A stretch of DNA of 64,000 nt, taken from positions 307,035 through 371,034 of the forward strand of contig CAUYUJ010008114.1 of the NCBI GenBank assembly GCA_963575745.1, read 5' to 3'. Source of the DNA: Prorocentrum cordatum. Lineage: Eukaryota; Sar; Dinophyceae; Prorocentrales; Prorocentraceae. Below the pieces are notes generated by a model. It searched no databases and was not told where the DNA came from. It saw nothing but the letters and a program-made list of their open reading frames with translations. Made by a program: the position numbers and the translations under genes. How positions within the stretch are numbered: position 1 is the first letter of the stretch; the number at the start of each line of letters is the position of its first letter. This document shows positions 30,022 to 39,587 of this stretch, one piece after another.

Positions 30022-30190
30022 GCATGTTCTAGGAACCTTCTCTGGTTTGCACCACGTTTCTGGCTGAGGCTGTGTTTTTTCCCACGTCGGCCGAGCTTTC
30101 TGAGAGCATGGCTTCCGTTATTCGAGCACTGCGTTGGTCTACGAGCATGTCGTGGTAGGCCTGTGGGAACGCCGGGACGGTCGGCACCTG
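30022..30190. repeat. Family U repeat
   Basis: AGCATGTTCTAGGAACCTTC to GGAACGCCGGGACGGTCGGC. Relatives at 47629 and 61935 share the TGTTCTNNGAAC start and the AATGCCGGGACGGTCGG-type end. Confidence 0.7.
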
Positions 30191-30515
30191 CTCCACGAGT
30201 TCGCTGTTTGGGGGGCACCTTCTCGCGGCTGGCCGCGAAAAAAGTACGCTGCGCGTTTCGGGGGGGAAGTGGGGTCCCCCCCTCTCCCTGTCTGTGGCCC
30301 CTGCCGGGCCTCCGAGGGGGCTTCTCGTCGCCACGGCATGCCCCGCATCGATGCTACGTAGCCGAGACGCACCCAGGGGAGAAGAGGTAAAGGGCACCGG
30401 GACATGCGGAGTGAGGAGGAGGAGGACGAGGAACAGAGGAGCAGAGGAGCAGAGGAACAGAGGAACAGGGAGGAGGGAGGAGGTGGAGGAGGGTCCGAGA
30501 CTCGTTTGAGGGTTC

Positions 30516-30833
30516 ATGACAGTTGTTCCAGGACAGCGCGGGGCAGTACTGAAGCTCCAGAAGTCTTACAAGATTCGGAGACGGAGGAGGGGAGTGAGAG
30601 GAGGAGGAGAAGGAGGAAATGGAAAAGTAGGAGGAGGGATAGGGGTGGGGAGGAGGAGGAGGAGGAGGAGGAGGAGGACGGGACAGGAGTTGGAAGAGAG
30701 AGAGGAGGAGGAGAAACAGGATGCGTACGCAGAGAAGCCTCACAGCAGTGGCTCGGATGTGATTGCGCTGGTGATCCGTCGGTCATATTATTTGTCTGCG
30801 ACGCTGGCATGTCTCTGGACACGATCAAAGTAG
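30516..30833 (+). CDS. Hypothetical 105-residue protein with basic/acidic tract
   Basis: ATG 30516 opens a frame MTVVPGQRGAVLKLQKSYKI. An Arg/Gly stretch from GGA repeats and an EELEE-type acidic run follow. It ends ALVIRRSYYLSATLACLWTRSK-stop. The non-repetitive ends look protein-like, but a frame starting at 30404 is equally long. Low certainty; no family recognised. Confidence 0.3.
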   Translation: MTVVPGQRGAVLKLQKSYKIRRRRRGVRGGGEGGNGKVGGGIGVGRRRRRRRRRTGQELEEREEEEKQDAYAEKPHSSGSDVIALVIRRSYYLSATLACLWTRSK

Positions 30834-31490
30834 AGCTCCGGGCGTTACTTCGGATAGCAACGAACGCAATGTTCTAAGGCCTCGTGGGGTAGGTGAGCTG
30901 GCAACTGCTTACCGATCAGCTTACCTCAGCAAGGACCGAGAGATCCAGGCATTGCATGTTATGTCACACTCAGTGGATACGCACGTTGCCAGGCCCTGGA
31001 AATCTCGCGGATCGATCCCGCTCGAGAGATGCCGCAGAGAGTTGGTGTCTAAGTTTCTGGCATTCGTTTCCCAACGTGTCATCTGCTTGCGCGGCGTCGG
31101 GTGTCAGCGGGGGAATTGACGGCACGCACCAGAGGGCGCGAGGGGGGGCGCTTTCTGAGAAGGCGGGGGGCCTGCGAGGAGGAGGAGGAGGGGGAGGGCC
31201 TGTGGAGCCCCAGCTCCACCTGCGATGTTACAATACACCCGCCCTCCAAGTTCCCTCTCCATACGTCGCTAGAAGAAGTTGTCTCGTTGCGGGAAGTGAC
31301 CTATTTGAAGACAATCGTGGTTGAGAGACCTCGGTCAGGACAAAACGCAGTTCCTGCGACTTCAACGCCGCGGATCCACGTACTGTGGCGTCATGACCAT
31401 CCCCAATCGTGCCAGAACACTGTGGGAAGGCGACCGTACGAGTCCGTGCACATACCGTAAAGTTTAGTATGCACGGCGTCAGATCGGCGG
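30834..31490. other. Spacer, no gene supported
   Basis: Includes a short GGA run near 31178. No repeat family identified. Confidence 0.4.
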
Positions 31491-31494
31491 CAGC

Positions 31495-31870
31495 ACCTTG
31501 CGAAGGAGCCGCCCTCCACGCGTGAAACGACGTGACACTGCCACAGCGAACATGCGCGGCGCCACGGCGAGAGCCAGCGCACTGCTGAGCCGCCTGAGAT
31601 TCCAGGCGGTGAAGCTGCACGAGCGTGCGCGGCGCTGGGGCGGGAGCCGCATTCCGAGGACGATCCGCCCTCCATCGGTGGCGCTGCTGCAGATCTCTGC
31701 GCAAGGCGAGCGCGCGGGGCGCGGAGGCGAGCGCCACAGTCTGTTGAACGCCACCCGCCCTCCGTCCGTGGCCGCTGCTGCGTGCTCCTGACACGGATGC
31801 GCGCCGCGCGGGGGCGAGGGCCACATCTCGGGGGACGACCCGCCCCCCATCCCGTGGAGCTGTGCAGATG
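31495..31870. repeat. Degenerate tandem repeat of about 60-85 bp, both strands open
   Basis: CCGCCCTCCATCGGTGG-like blocks recur near 31507, 31665, 31755 and 31840, linked by GCGGCGCNACGGCGAGAGCC-like sequence. A plus-strand frame (31552-31792) starting MRGATARASALLSRLRFQAV is GC3-rich, but a reverse frame is also open, so coding is unproven. Confidence 0.6.
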
Positions 31871-31883
31871 TCAAGCCTTAGGA

Positions 31884-32045
31884 CTACGTCGGGCCTGTTC
31901 CCTCTACAGGGGGAACACCCTAACATAGTTTTTAGAACATAGTCTGGGATCTTGTTTGGAGTATTGTTGGGCATGTTCGAGCATTTTTCGAAAATTTGTA
32001 ATTCTTCGTCCAAAATCCCCCTGTAGGGGGGCAGGCCCGACCTAA
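31884..32045 (+). mobile_element. Family B element
   Basis: CTACGTCGGGCCTGTTCCCT to GGCAGGCCCGACCTAA, flanked by the perfect 8-bp repeat CCTTAGGA (31876-31883 and 32046-32053). Confidence 0.92.
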
Positions 32046-32189
32046 CCTTAGGAACATACGTAGCGAGGAAGTCTCGGGCGAAACGCCCGGTCCACCCTAC
32101 ACGTCTGGGGGCGCGACAGGGAAGAGCTTCTTGTAAGGAGGCTGAGTGGAGGAGGCCCGGAGCAAGAGGCATCGGGGGGCCTCCGGAGA

Positions 32190-33092
32190 TTGCAGTCTCT
32201 GCTGGTGGTGGGGCCCGCGGCCGCCAAGTACTCCAGGCCTTCGCTGAAGAGGGGGATGAGGATCGACGGGCCTGGAGAGGAGAACGACGGCAACGAGGAG
32301 GGCGAGGACGAGGAGGTTGTGGAGGACGGGGAGAGGAGGATAAGCGAGGAGGAGGTGGAGGCCTCGAGCAACGGGCATCGGGTGTCCTTCAAGAGGGTCG
32401 ACGGCCTGTGCCGGGGGGGCCACGCGCTTCCGCCAGCTGCTCTGCTCGTGGGCGTGCGACCTCGCCAAGAGCACCCGTGGCCCCTGGCCATTAGCATTCT
32501 AATTGGTTATGCGTGGTTTACGTTTGGTGTCTTTGTTGCACCAGGTTTGGTGAAGTTTTTGATGGATGCCCGACGCCGCCCGTGCAGGGGCAGGGTGCCC
32601 GTGCTTGGGCAGTGCCGCAGCGCCGTGCATGCGCTCCAGGAGCCGTGTCCGAAGTCCGGGGGGCGCCAGTACAGGGCCGTGGCGTGTCGCCGTGGACGCT
32701 GCCTGTCCCCGCCGTGCCTGACGCCGGCCGTGGTGTATCGCGAGTGCGCTCCGAAAGTGCAGGCCGCTTATTCGTCATGGAGACGGCCACATCGTGGAGC
32801 AGTCATTGGCCTCGGGGGGCCCTTGCCCGGCACTAGGGCCGCCCAAACACGACTCGGGATGAGGGTCCACGTCGTAAGGAAGTCACAGTATCGGAGATCT
32901 AGGTCGGCGCAGCTCCCGCCTTCGGCGGAAAGCGGCGGAACGCCAGCGGAAATCGGTGGGAGTAGGGCGACGGCGATTTGCGCGCGCGCCCCGCGCAAGG
33001 TTTGGCCGCTTGTGCGCGAGATGGCTCAGGAGGTGATGGGGATATATGCGGAAACGACAGAGGAGGCAGAGCAGGAGAAAGATGAAGAGTAA
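32190..33092 (+). CDS. Hypothetical open frame of 300 residues, doubtful
   Basis: The frame carries an acidic block (NDGNEEGEDEEVVEDGERR), a hydrophobic segment (ILIGYAWFTFGVFVAPGLVK) and an acidic C terminus ending TTEEAEQEKDEE. Codon bias is mixed, and the middle includes an E-like fragment near 32810. It may combine real exons with intron. Confidence 0.25.
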   Translation: MQSLLVVGPAAAKYSRPSLKRGMRIDGPGEENDGNEEGEDEEVVEDGERRISEEEVEASSNGHRVSFKRVDGLCRGGHALPPAALLVGVRPRQEHPWPLAISILIGYAWFTFGVFVAPGLVKFLMDARRRPCRGRVPVLGQCRSAVHALQEPCPKSGGRQYRAVACRRGRCLSPPCLTPAVVYRECAPKVQAAYSSWRRPHRGAVIGLGGPLPGTRAAQTRLGMRVHVVRKSQYRRSRSAQLPPSAESGGTPAEIGGSRATAICARAPRKVWPLVREMAQEVMGIYAETTEEAEQEKDEE

Positions 33093-33640
33093 CGGGACGG
33101 AGGAGGGGAGAGGGGGTCGTAGTGGATGGACGAGAAAAGGCGGAGGAAATCTTGGAGGGGGAGGGTTGAATGAGGGAATGGGGCAGGAAGGGGATGAGCA
33201 GGAAGAGGAGGAGGAGGACGACGACGACGACGTCGGCGTAGACGAGAAAGATGAATAGGACCAGAACGAGGAGGAAGTGGCCAACGGAGGAGGGCCAGGA
33301 GGCGGAGGCAGGGGCGGCAGCGGCAGAAGAGGCAGACGCACGAGAGGAAGCGGGCGCCGCCGCCGCCGCCCGAGTGCCCGACGGCGACAGCCTCGACGTC
33401 GGGCGCGTCCCGATGCTCTCTCGCTCTGCGTTTCCTCACGGCCTCCTGTCGTACAGTCGGGGCGCTGGAGAAGAAACCCTTTTCGTTGGGGAGGGGCTCG
33501 GTATTCCTTGATTGTTTTACAGTTTGCCTTGGGCTGTCCTTAGGTTTGCCATGGGGAATCGAAGTTTTAACTTATGGGAAAGAGGGGCCTCGTTCCTTAT
33601 TTTCGGCTCCTTAGGTCAAGGCCCCCACTGTACACCCAGT
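33093..33640. other. Purine-rich spacer
   Basis: AGGAGG-rich stretches to about 33390, then unique sequence. Frames are composition artefacts. Confidence 0.4.
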
Positions 33641-33835
33641 AGGAGAACTGCTCTTGAACCCGGAGGAGCCCGAAGGAGGAGGGGCGGGCGGAGAGGCGCG
33701 GCGGCGACGGCGAGCGGCCTCCGCCCGCGCGCGCGCGGGCGCCGAGGACAACGGCAAGGGGGCCCTGATCGCCTCGCTGGAGCACCTGCGGTTCAAGGGC
33801 CTGTGCCCCCGCCCGGGGCGTTGCACGAGGGCGAG
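33640..33835 (+). CDS. Exon-like block, hypothetical
   Basis: After an Arg/Ala-rich start the frame reads AEDNGKGALIASLEHLRFKG, then LCPRPG, with every codon ending in C or G. A GGA tract follows directly. No family recognised. Confidence 0.4.
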
Positions 33836-33842
33836 GCGCGCG

Positions 33843-33960
33843 AGGAGGGGGAGGAGGCGGAGGAGGAAGAGGAGGAGGAGGACGAGGAGGAGGAGGAGGA
33901 GGATGAGGAGGACGAAGAGGAGGAGGAGGAGGAGGAGGAGGAGGAGGAGGAGGATCTGAG
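33843..33960. repeat. GGA microsatellite
   Basis: Near-perfect GGA run between the exon-like block and an O-family motif. A second GGA cluster occupies 34215-34335. Confidence 0.95.
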
Positions 33961-33961
33961 G

Positions 33962-34060
33962 AGGAAGAGGTACCCATACCGCTACCCTCCCCTAGTCTTC
34001 GCCTTGCTGTCCCCAGCGGAGGACCAGAGCAAGCCCAAGACTCATCAACGATGCTGCAGT
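33962..34060 (+). repeat. Family O fragment
   Basis: Encodes RRKRYPYRYPPLVFALLSP, the same peptide pattern as the O copies at 35715 and 55262. Confidence 0.6.
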
Positions 34061-34214
34061 AAATCCCTCCTCCAAGTTCCTCTCTTCATCGGTCCCTACG
34101 AGGATTGATGATCCCTGAGGGACATGCCCCGATGGAAAAGAATCGCCTGAAAATCCTGAGCCGCGCCAGAACGCCATTCCCGGGATTCCAGAGCCGCGCT
34201 TCGACGTCATTGTT

Positions 34215-34335
34215 GGGAGGGGCAGGAGGAGGAGGAGGTGGAGGAGGAGGAGGAGGAGGAGGAGGAGCGTGGAGGAGGAGGAGGAGGAGGAGGAGGAGGA
34301 GGAGGAGGAGCGTGGAGGAGGAGCGTGGAGGAGGA
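34215..34335. repeat. GGA microsatellite
   Basis: GGA runs interrupted by GCGTGGAGG units. Confidence 0.95.
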
Positions 34336-34359
34336 ACGCTGAGGGCAAGTGCCCCGCGG

Positions 34360-34540
34360 GAAGCCGACGCGCCCCCGGGCGAGGCCCCCCCGCGGTGCGC
34401 GCGGCCCCCGCGGAGGTTCCGGCGCGTCACGTGCCTGGCGCTCCGGCTGTCCGTGCGGCCCGCAGGCGGGGCGGCGGCCCCCCATGGCCGCCCGCGGGCC
34501 GCGGGACGCTGTTCGGCGGCGGGCCCCGGGGGGGAAGTGA
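34360..34540 (+). CDS. Exon-like block, hypothetical
   Basis: The frame reads PPRRFRRVTCLALRLSVRPA with strictly G/C-ending codons. A possible donor lies around 34465. An A-rich tract follows. Confidence 0.3.
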
Positions 34541-34690
34541 GCGTCGAAAAAGAAAAAAAACAAAAAAGAAAAAGAAAAAAGGAACAAAAACAGAGAAAAG
34601 GAATAAGACAAAAATCATCAAAAAAACGGAAAACGAAACAAAAAGAGAAAAGGAACAAGAAAAGAAGAAACATAACAACGAAAAAAAGGA
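34540..34690. repeat. A-rich purine tract
   Basis: AAAAAGAAAAAAC-type sequence, sharply different from the GC-rich surroundings, directly before a B element. Confidence 0.85.
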
Positions 34691-34703
34691 AGTGATATTC
34701 GAA

Positions 34704-34894
34704 TTATGTCGGGCCTGTCCCCCTGCAGGGGGGATTTTCGACGAAAAATAAAAAGTACCCCAATAATGCCCCCAAAAGGTTAGAAAATACTAAAAAATTG
34801 TCCCCAGACTATTTGTGGACTATTTCTTAAATTATGTTTGGGGTATTTTTTATTTTTCGTCGAAATTCACCCTGTAGGGGGTCAGGCCCGACTT
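34704..34894 (+). mobile_element. Family B element, long subtype
   Basis: TTATGTCGGGCCTGTCCCCC to GTCAGGCCCGACTTA with GACGAAAAATAAAAAGTACC and its inverted partner near the right end. Confidence 0.88.
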
Positions 34895-34926
34895 AGGGGT
34901 CGAAGAAGAACACCCAGAAACAATAA

Positions 34927-35108
34927 ACCCAGACATGCTCGCGTCGTTAAAAAAATCGGCGCGGGGGGGGTGGGCTTTCTTTTCGACCCCCGGGGGGCCC
35001 TCACCAGGCCTCGGGGCTGTCAAGAAATGACCCGGGAGGAAGAAGCTGTCTCGGGGAAAGGGTCGGGCCTTCCAGGGACGCCGTTTTGAACAAATCAGGA
35101 CGTGCATG
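34927..35108 (-). mobile_element. Family E element
   Basis: CCCAGACATGCTCGCGTCGT to ATCAGGACGTGCATGTCTGG. It abuts the next A element. Confidence 0.85.
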
Positions 35109-35302
35109 TCTGGCAACATAAACTTTGGGCGCTCCGCGCGGATTGCTTGGATCCGCGCCGGGGGCCCCCCGGCGGCGCCTCTGGCGCCGCCCCCAGGCGC
35201 GTTTTGCACGCCATGGAGGGGTTCAGCGCAGATCCAAGAAGTCCGCGCGAAGCGCCAAAAGACAAGTTTATGTTTATGGCGTTTCTTCTTCTTCTAGAGA
35301 AG
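35108..35302. mobile_element. Family A foldback element
   Basis: AACATAAACTTTGGGCGCTC, GATTGCTTGGATCCGCGCC and the right arm GTTTATGTTTATGGCGTTTC plus TTCTTCTTCTAGAG. Strongly paired arms. Confidence 0.85.
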
Positions 35303-35339
35303 GGGCGGGTCGGTGCTTAAGAGACGGGGGTCAATGGAA

Positions 35340-35465
35340 ATGGAGGTCGGTCAGAGCGCTGGATCTTGCAGGAACTTGCAGAGCCAGTGGTGCACTGACC
35401 ATGGCTTGGGTACAGGATCCTGCTGCAGGATCTTGCAGGATCTTGCAGGATCCTGCAAAGCCCGA
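35340..35465. repeat. GGATCTTGCA short repeats
   Basis: Several GGATCTTGCAGGATCCTGC units, partly palindromic. Confidence 0.8.
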
Positions 35466-35517
35466 GTGACCCTGGTTTGCATTGAACCGGGTCAGTGGAT
35501 CCCCGAGCGGGCTTTCG

Positions 35518-35660
35518 CAGGAGGCTCGGAAGGCCTCGGGCCTTCTGAGAAGTCTACTGAGCCTGCCCCGAAGACACAGGAAACTGTTCAGAAGGCCGCA
35601 GGGCTTCTGAGAAGCCCCGCCGCCTTCTGAGAAGGCCCCCCCCCTCTCACTTCCTCCCCA
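35518..35660 (+). repeat. Family M repeat
   Basis: CCTTCTGAGAAG inverted motifs with CCCCGAAGACAC and GGCTTCTGAGAAGCCCCGCC. Confidence 0.75.
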
Positions 35661-35714
35661 GGCGCGCCGCCAAATCTGAGCGACGCAGACAAGCGGGGTC
35701 GTCAGCACGGACAC

Positions 35715-35890
35715 TTCGCAGGAGGAAGAGCTACCCATACTGCTACCCTTCCCTTGTTTCCGCCTTTTTGGCCCTCCTGGGAGACCCTCGCCGCCACCGC
35801 TGGATTCACCTCGAGATTCTGGTCAGAACGCGTCCCAGGACAGGCCCGGGGAGCACAGGCATCGGCACCTTTCGGTTTCTTCCCCACGCT
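35715..35890 (+). repeat. Family O copy, possibly coding
   Basis: Encodes SYPYCYPSLVSAFLALLGDP, then RHRWIHLEILVRTRP. The 55262 copy gives YPYLYPSPIFPLLGLLGGLG and RHRWIRFEILARTHP. Some differences are silent, so these may be remnants of a coding segment. Confidence 0.55.
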
Positions 35891-35944
35891 GGCGCGTGCA
35901 AAAATTGCCCGCGCAAGGGAGGGAGGAGGGAAGAGAGGGAGGAG

Positions 35945-36322
<378 letters not shown>

Positions 36323-36447
36323 ATGGTCAAAACATAGTCCGGGGACTTTGTTTTGAGTATCTTTGGACATCTTTTTGGTGTATTTTGGGTGTATTATTTT
36401 CATTTTTCGCCCAAAACCCCCCTGTGGGGGGACACGCCCGACTTAAC
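36323..36447 (+). mobile_element. Family B right half
   Basis: CAAAACATAGTCCGGGGACT to CACGCCCGACTTAA. The left terminus is missing, replaced by the GGA tract. Confidence 0.75.
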
Positions 36448-36604
36448 GCTATCGGGACGCCGTGATCCTTCCAGGCCGGGCGATCCACGCGATGTCAGAG
36501 GCCACCGCCGAGGTTGTCACGGTGTGAGCTTGCCGTGCGGGCCTCCCTGGCCTCGGCCAGGGCAGTGGAGCTGCCGAAGCGAGGAGCGCTGAGCAAGGAA
36601 CGAA

Positions 36605-36815
36605 GGAGCCCCTTTTTTCGGGGGCGGAAAAGAGGGGGGTGATGACTAGGGGGGGTGGATATCATGGCGGGGGCCATGATATCTCCCCAGATCTCATGGC
36701 GCCTCTTCTTATTTCATTACGTCCCTGGCCCCCCCGCTGGGCCGCGCACGTGCCGCCGGTCATGATTTGCACCCCCCCCTCTTGGACACCCCCCTCTTGG
36801 CCGCTCCCGATTTTT
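36605..36815 (+). mobile_element. Family G element
   Basis: TTCGGGGGCGGAAAAGAGGG to CCCCTCTTGGCCGCTCCCGA with the core GCTGGGCCGCGCACGTGCCG. Confidence 0.8.
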
Positions 36816-36921
36816 GGCCCCCCAGAGCGCCTGCGTAGACGAGGATCGCGAGACAAACAGCAATATGAGCACCTTGAGGACATTGAGCCCCGTGCGAACC
36901 CCACCTGCCCCCTCTTTGCAG

Positions 36922-37124
36922 CGCCCTGGATGCAGGGCGCAGTGCGCCGTGCGCGATGTTCCTGGCGCTGGCCAGGCAGAGCGGTGTTGTGCGGAGTGCC
37001 TGCTCTGCGTGCGGCGGGGAGCGAGGGAGAGAGCCCCGACCTCCGACGCGGCGTGGGTGTGCTGGGTGCCGGCGTGCTTGCTCTCGATCTCTCTGGAGTC
37101 CGTTTTTGTTCGGGCCCCTCGGCA
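36922..37124 (+). CDS. Cys-rich exon-like block, hypothetical
   Basis: An acceptor-like CCCTCTTTGCAG ends at 36921 and a donor GTGAGG starts at 37125. The frame reads RPGCRAQCAVRDVPGAGQAE, then RCCAECLLCVRRGARER and WVCWVPACLLS. About nine Cys occur, some in CxxC spacing, but no named finger fits. GC3 is high. Confidence 0.4.
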
Positions 37125-37167
37125 GTGAGGATGGAGTGTGGGGGTGGGTAGAGGAAGGACAGCACGC

Positions 37168-37262
37168 ATGCACATGAACGTTTGGCGCTCCGCGCGGATT
37201 TCTTGGGTCCAACCCTGGTGCACTCCGCGCGCCAGGGAGGGGGATCCAGGAGAGCCCTCTTC
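37168..37262. mobile_element. Family A fragment
   Basis: ATGAACGTTTGGCGCTCCGC, then GATTTCTTGGGTCC and TGCACTCCGCGCGCCAGGG. Only the left arm and centre are present. Confidence 0.7.
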
Positions 37263-37931
37263 CTCCTGCTCCGCCGTGACGTGCGGCTCGGCTCAGGTTT
37301 CATTCTGCCCTGTCGCGCGGCGTCGATGGTCACTACAGAGTCTTCCTCTGAGACGCCAGGCCACCTCCTCCATCTTCGTCTCTTCCTTCTCCTTCTATAT
37401 ACTCGTCCTTCTCCTTCTCCCCCTCCTCGTCCTTCTCGCTCCTCCGCCTCCTCCTCGTTCTCCTCGCTCCAGCGCCTCCTCCTCCCCCGCTGCGCACACC
37501 GGAGCGCGCACATGAGGGGGGGGGGGGGGGCAGGCAGCGGCCGGGATGGCAGAGGCAGGGCGAGGGAAAGGGGAGGGGGGGGGGCGGACGGGGCGGGGAG
37601 GGGGAGGGGTGAGGGGAAGAGAGTGCGGAGGGAGGGCGGGGCGCGGAGGGAGGAGAGAGCGGCGGGCAGAGGGAGAGCGGAGGGGGGAGAGCGGAGGAGG
37701 CGCGGGAGGTCGGTCGGCCCAGGCTCCGTCCCTCCCGCGGTCGCCGTGCTCCTCCTCCTCTTCCTGCGTCCTCCAGTCCAGGAGCGAAGATCGGAGGCGG
37801 ACACGGGCGCAGTTCGAGTTCTGGGTCAGGTGGGATCCTACGTCGGCTGGGAAACGATTGGCGAAGGATGGAGAACACGAAAACCCATCGCCTATACAAA
37901 CGCGTAGAGGGCATCCTCGGAGCTGTATTTA

Positions 37932-37971
<40 letters not shown>

Positions 37972-37985
37972 TATATATATAGATA

Positions 37986-38022
<37 letters not shown>

Positions 38023-38139
38023 GGGGGAAACGCAAACGAACAAACAAACAAGAAGGCAGTGTCACAAGAGGCTTCCGCAATTCCGCCGAACTCTAGGAGA
38101 GGGATGAAGTCAACGAGTGAGGCTGTTTGAAGCCTTTTT
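37263..38139. other. Pyrimidine and purine tracts with AT and GA runs
   Basis: Holds imperfect TCC/CTT repeats (37365-37490), G-rich GGGGA repeats (37513-37700), a TA run (37938-37985) and a GA run (37988-38018). No gene supported. Confidence 0.6.
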
Positions 38140-38400
38140 AGGGGTTCATGGGGGTCTCTTCGGGCCTCTTGGAGTTTCTTGGGCACCTACTGGCGGTCTC
38201 GGGGGTCCTCTTGGGGCGGAGGTCTCGGAATATTAGATCGAGTTGCCACTCTTGGGCCTCTCTTGGGGCCATGATGCGGCTCTCTTGGGTCATCTTAGGC
38301 GTTCACTTCGACCGTCTTGGGGCCCTCTTGGAGGTTTCTTGGGCCGTCTTGAGCGTTCATATGAGCATCTTGAGCCAGCTAGGTCGCTGTTGAGACAAAA
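38140..38400. repeat. Family Q block
   Basis: TCTTGGGGCC-type short repeats, continuing in degenerate form to about 38660. Confidence 0.75.
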
Positions 38401-38402
38401 CT

Positions 38403-38527
38403 GGGTATCGCTCGGACGTGTGCATTTTTTCGGTGAGGACCAACGAGGAGCATCTTGGATCATCTTGCGAAAAGTCAACGCGCGAAACCGAACATGCACT
38501 GGAAGTGGACGTCCGAGCGATGGCGAG
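38403..38527 (+). mobile_element. Family F element
   Basis: TATCGCTCGGACGTGTGCAT to GGACGTCCGAGCGATGGCGA, complete. Confidence 0.85.
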
Positions 38528-38928
38528 AAAAATGCGAATTTGTTCGATTTGCACGTTTCCCTAAGAGGTTCGGACGATTCTTGTTTCTTGGTGCCCTCTC
38601 GGGGATCGTCTCGGAGCCTTCTTGGGTCGTCTTTGAAGTCCTGGGCAGTCTGAGGCTCTCTTGGCCTTCTGCCAGGACTCTTGTGCGTGCTGGAACCCTG
38701 CTTGAGCAAACGCAGGTCGATTCTTCGGCGCAGTGCAGCCAGAGAGCGCAGAAATGGAGGCTCCTGGAGGCACCGGGGGAGCGTTGATGAATTCGGAGAC
38801 TCCCCAACGTGCCGACCCCGGGGCCCCGCCCGGGCCCTCCACTGGGGATCCCCCCCTCTAATGGGATGTCAGGCCCTACGGTAAGGGGGAAAGGAAGAGG
38901 GGGACAGCCAATCCTCTCACACGCCTTT

Positions 38929-39093
38929 CCAGACATGCTCGCGTCGTAAAGAATCAAGACGGGAGGTGTTTGGGCCCTCGCCGGGCCTCGGGACCGTCCA
39001 AAAACGACTCAGGACGAGAAGCCGGTCCCGGGGAAAGGGTCGGGACTTCCAGGGACGCCGTCCTGAAAAAATTAAAAAGCACATGTCTGGGGA
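38929..39093 (-). mobile_element. Family E element
   Basis: CCAGACATGCTCGCGTCGTA to AAAGCACATGTCTGGGG. Slightly shortened. Confidence 0.8.
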
Positions 39094-39271
39094 GGGGGAC
39101 AGCCAATCAGCTCTCACGCCTTTTGCACCCCTGGCAAGCTGGGGTCGGCGGATGTGTGTCTCCCTGGGCCCCTCTCCTACCGATTCCTGATAAGGCCAGG
39201 ATCGTTTACTTGTCGTGTCGCGCTGTCGGTTCTGGCCCACCCTGCCTCGGCGCGACGCCCGAGCCACGCCC

Positions 39272-39455
39272 ACAGACATGCGACGTACTGAGTTTTTCAG
39301 GACGGCGTGCCTGGAAGTCCCGACCCTTTCCACGGGACCGGCTTTTCGTCCTGCGTCCTTTTGTTAATGGTCCCGAGGCCCAGCGAGGGCCCCCCGGGGC
39401 CGAAAATAGCTAAACACCTCCCGTCCTGATTGTTTTACGAAGCGGTCATGCCTGT
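39272..39455 (+). mobile_element. Family E element
   Basis: CACAGACATGCGACGTACTG to AGCGGTCATGCCTGTGG. Flanks GCCACGCC and GCCACGTC suggest a 7-8 bp duplication. Confidence 0.8.
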
Positions 39456-39587
39456 GGCCACGTCACAGCCCACAAGCGTGAGCGTCCCGAGCCTTTATCG
39501 GCCTCCCGCCCCTCGAAATGGGGCGACTCGCCATCCGCCGGCGAGGCAGGGCGTGTCGCCAACGCAGCCGCCGGGACATGCTCGGCG

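Noticed and set aside
34086-34673. Phe/Leu-rich minus-strand frame resembling membrane segments
   Set aside because: Translation of an A-rich purine tract on the opposite strand.
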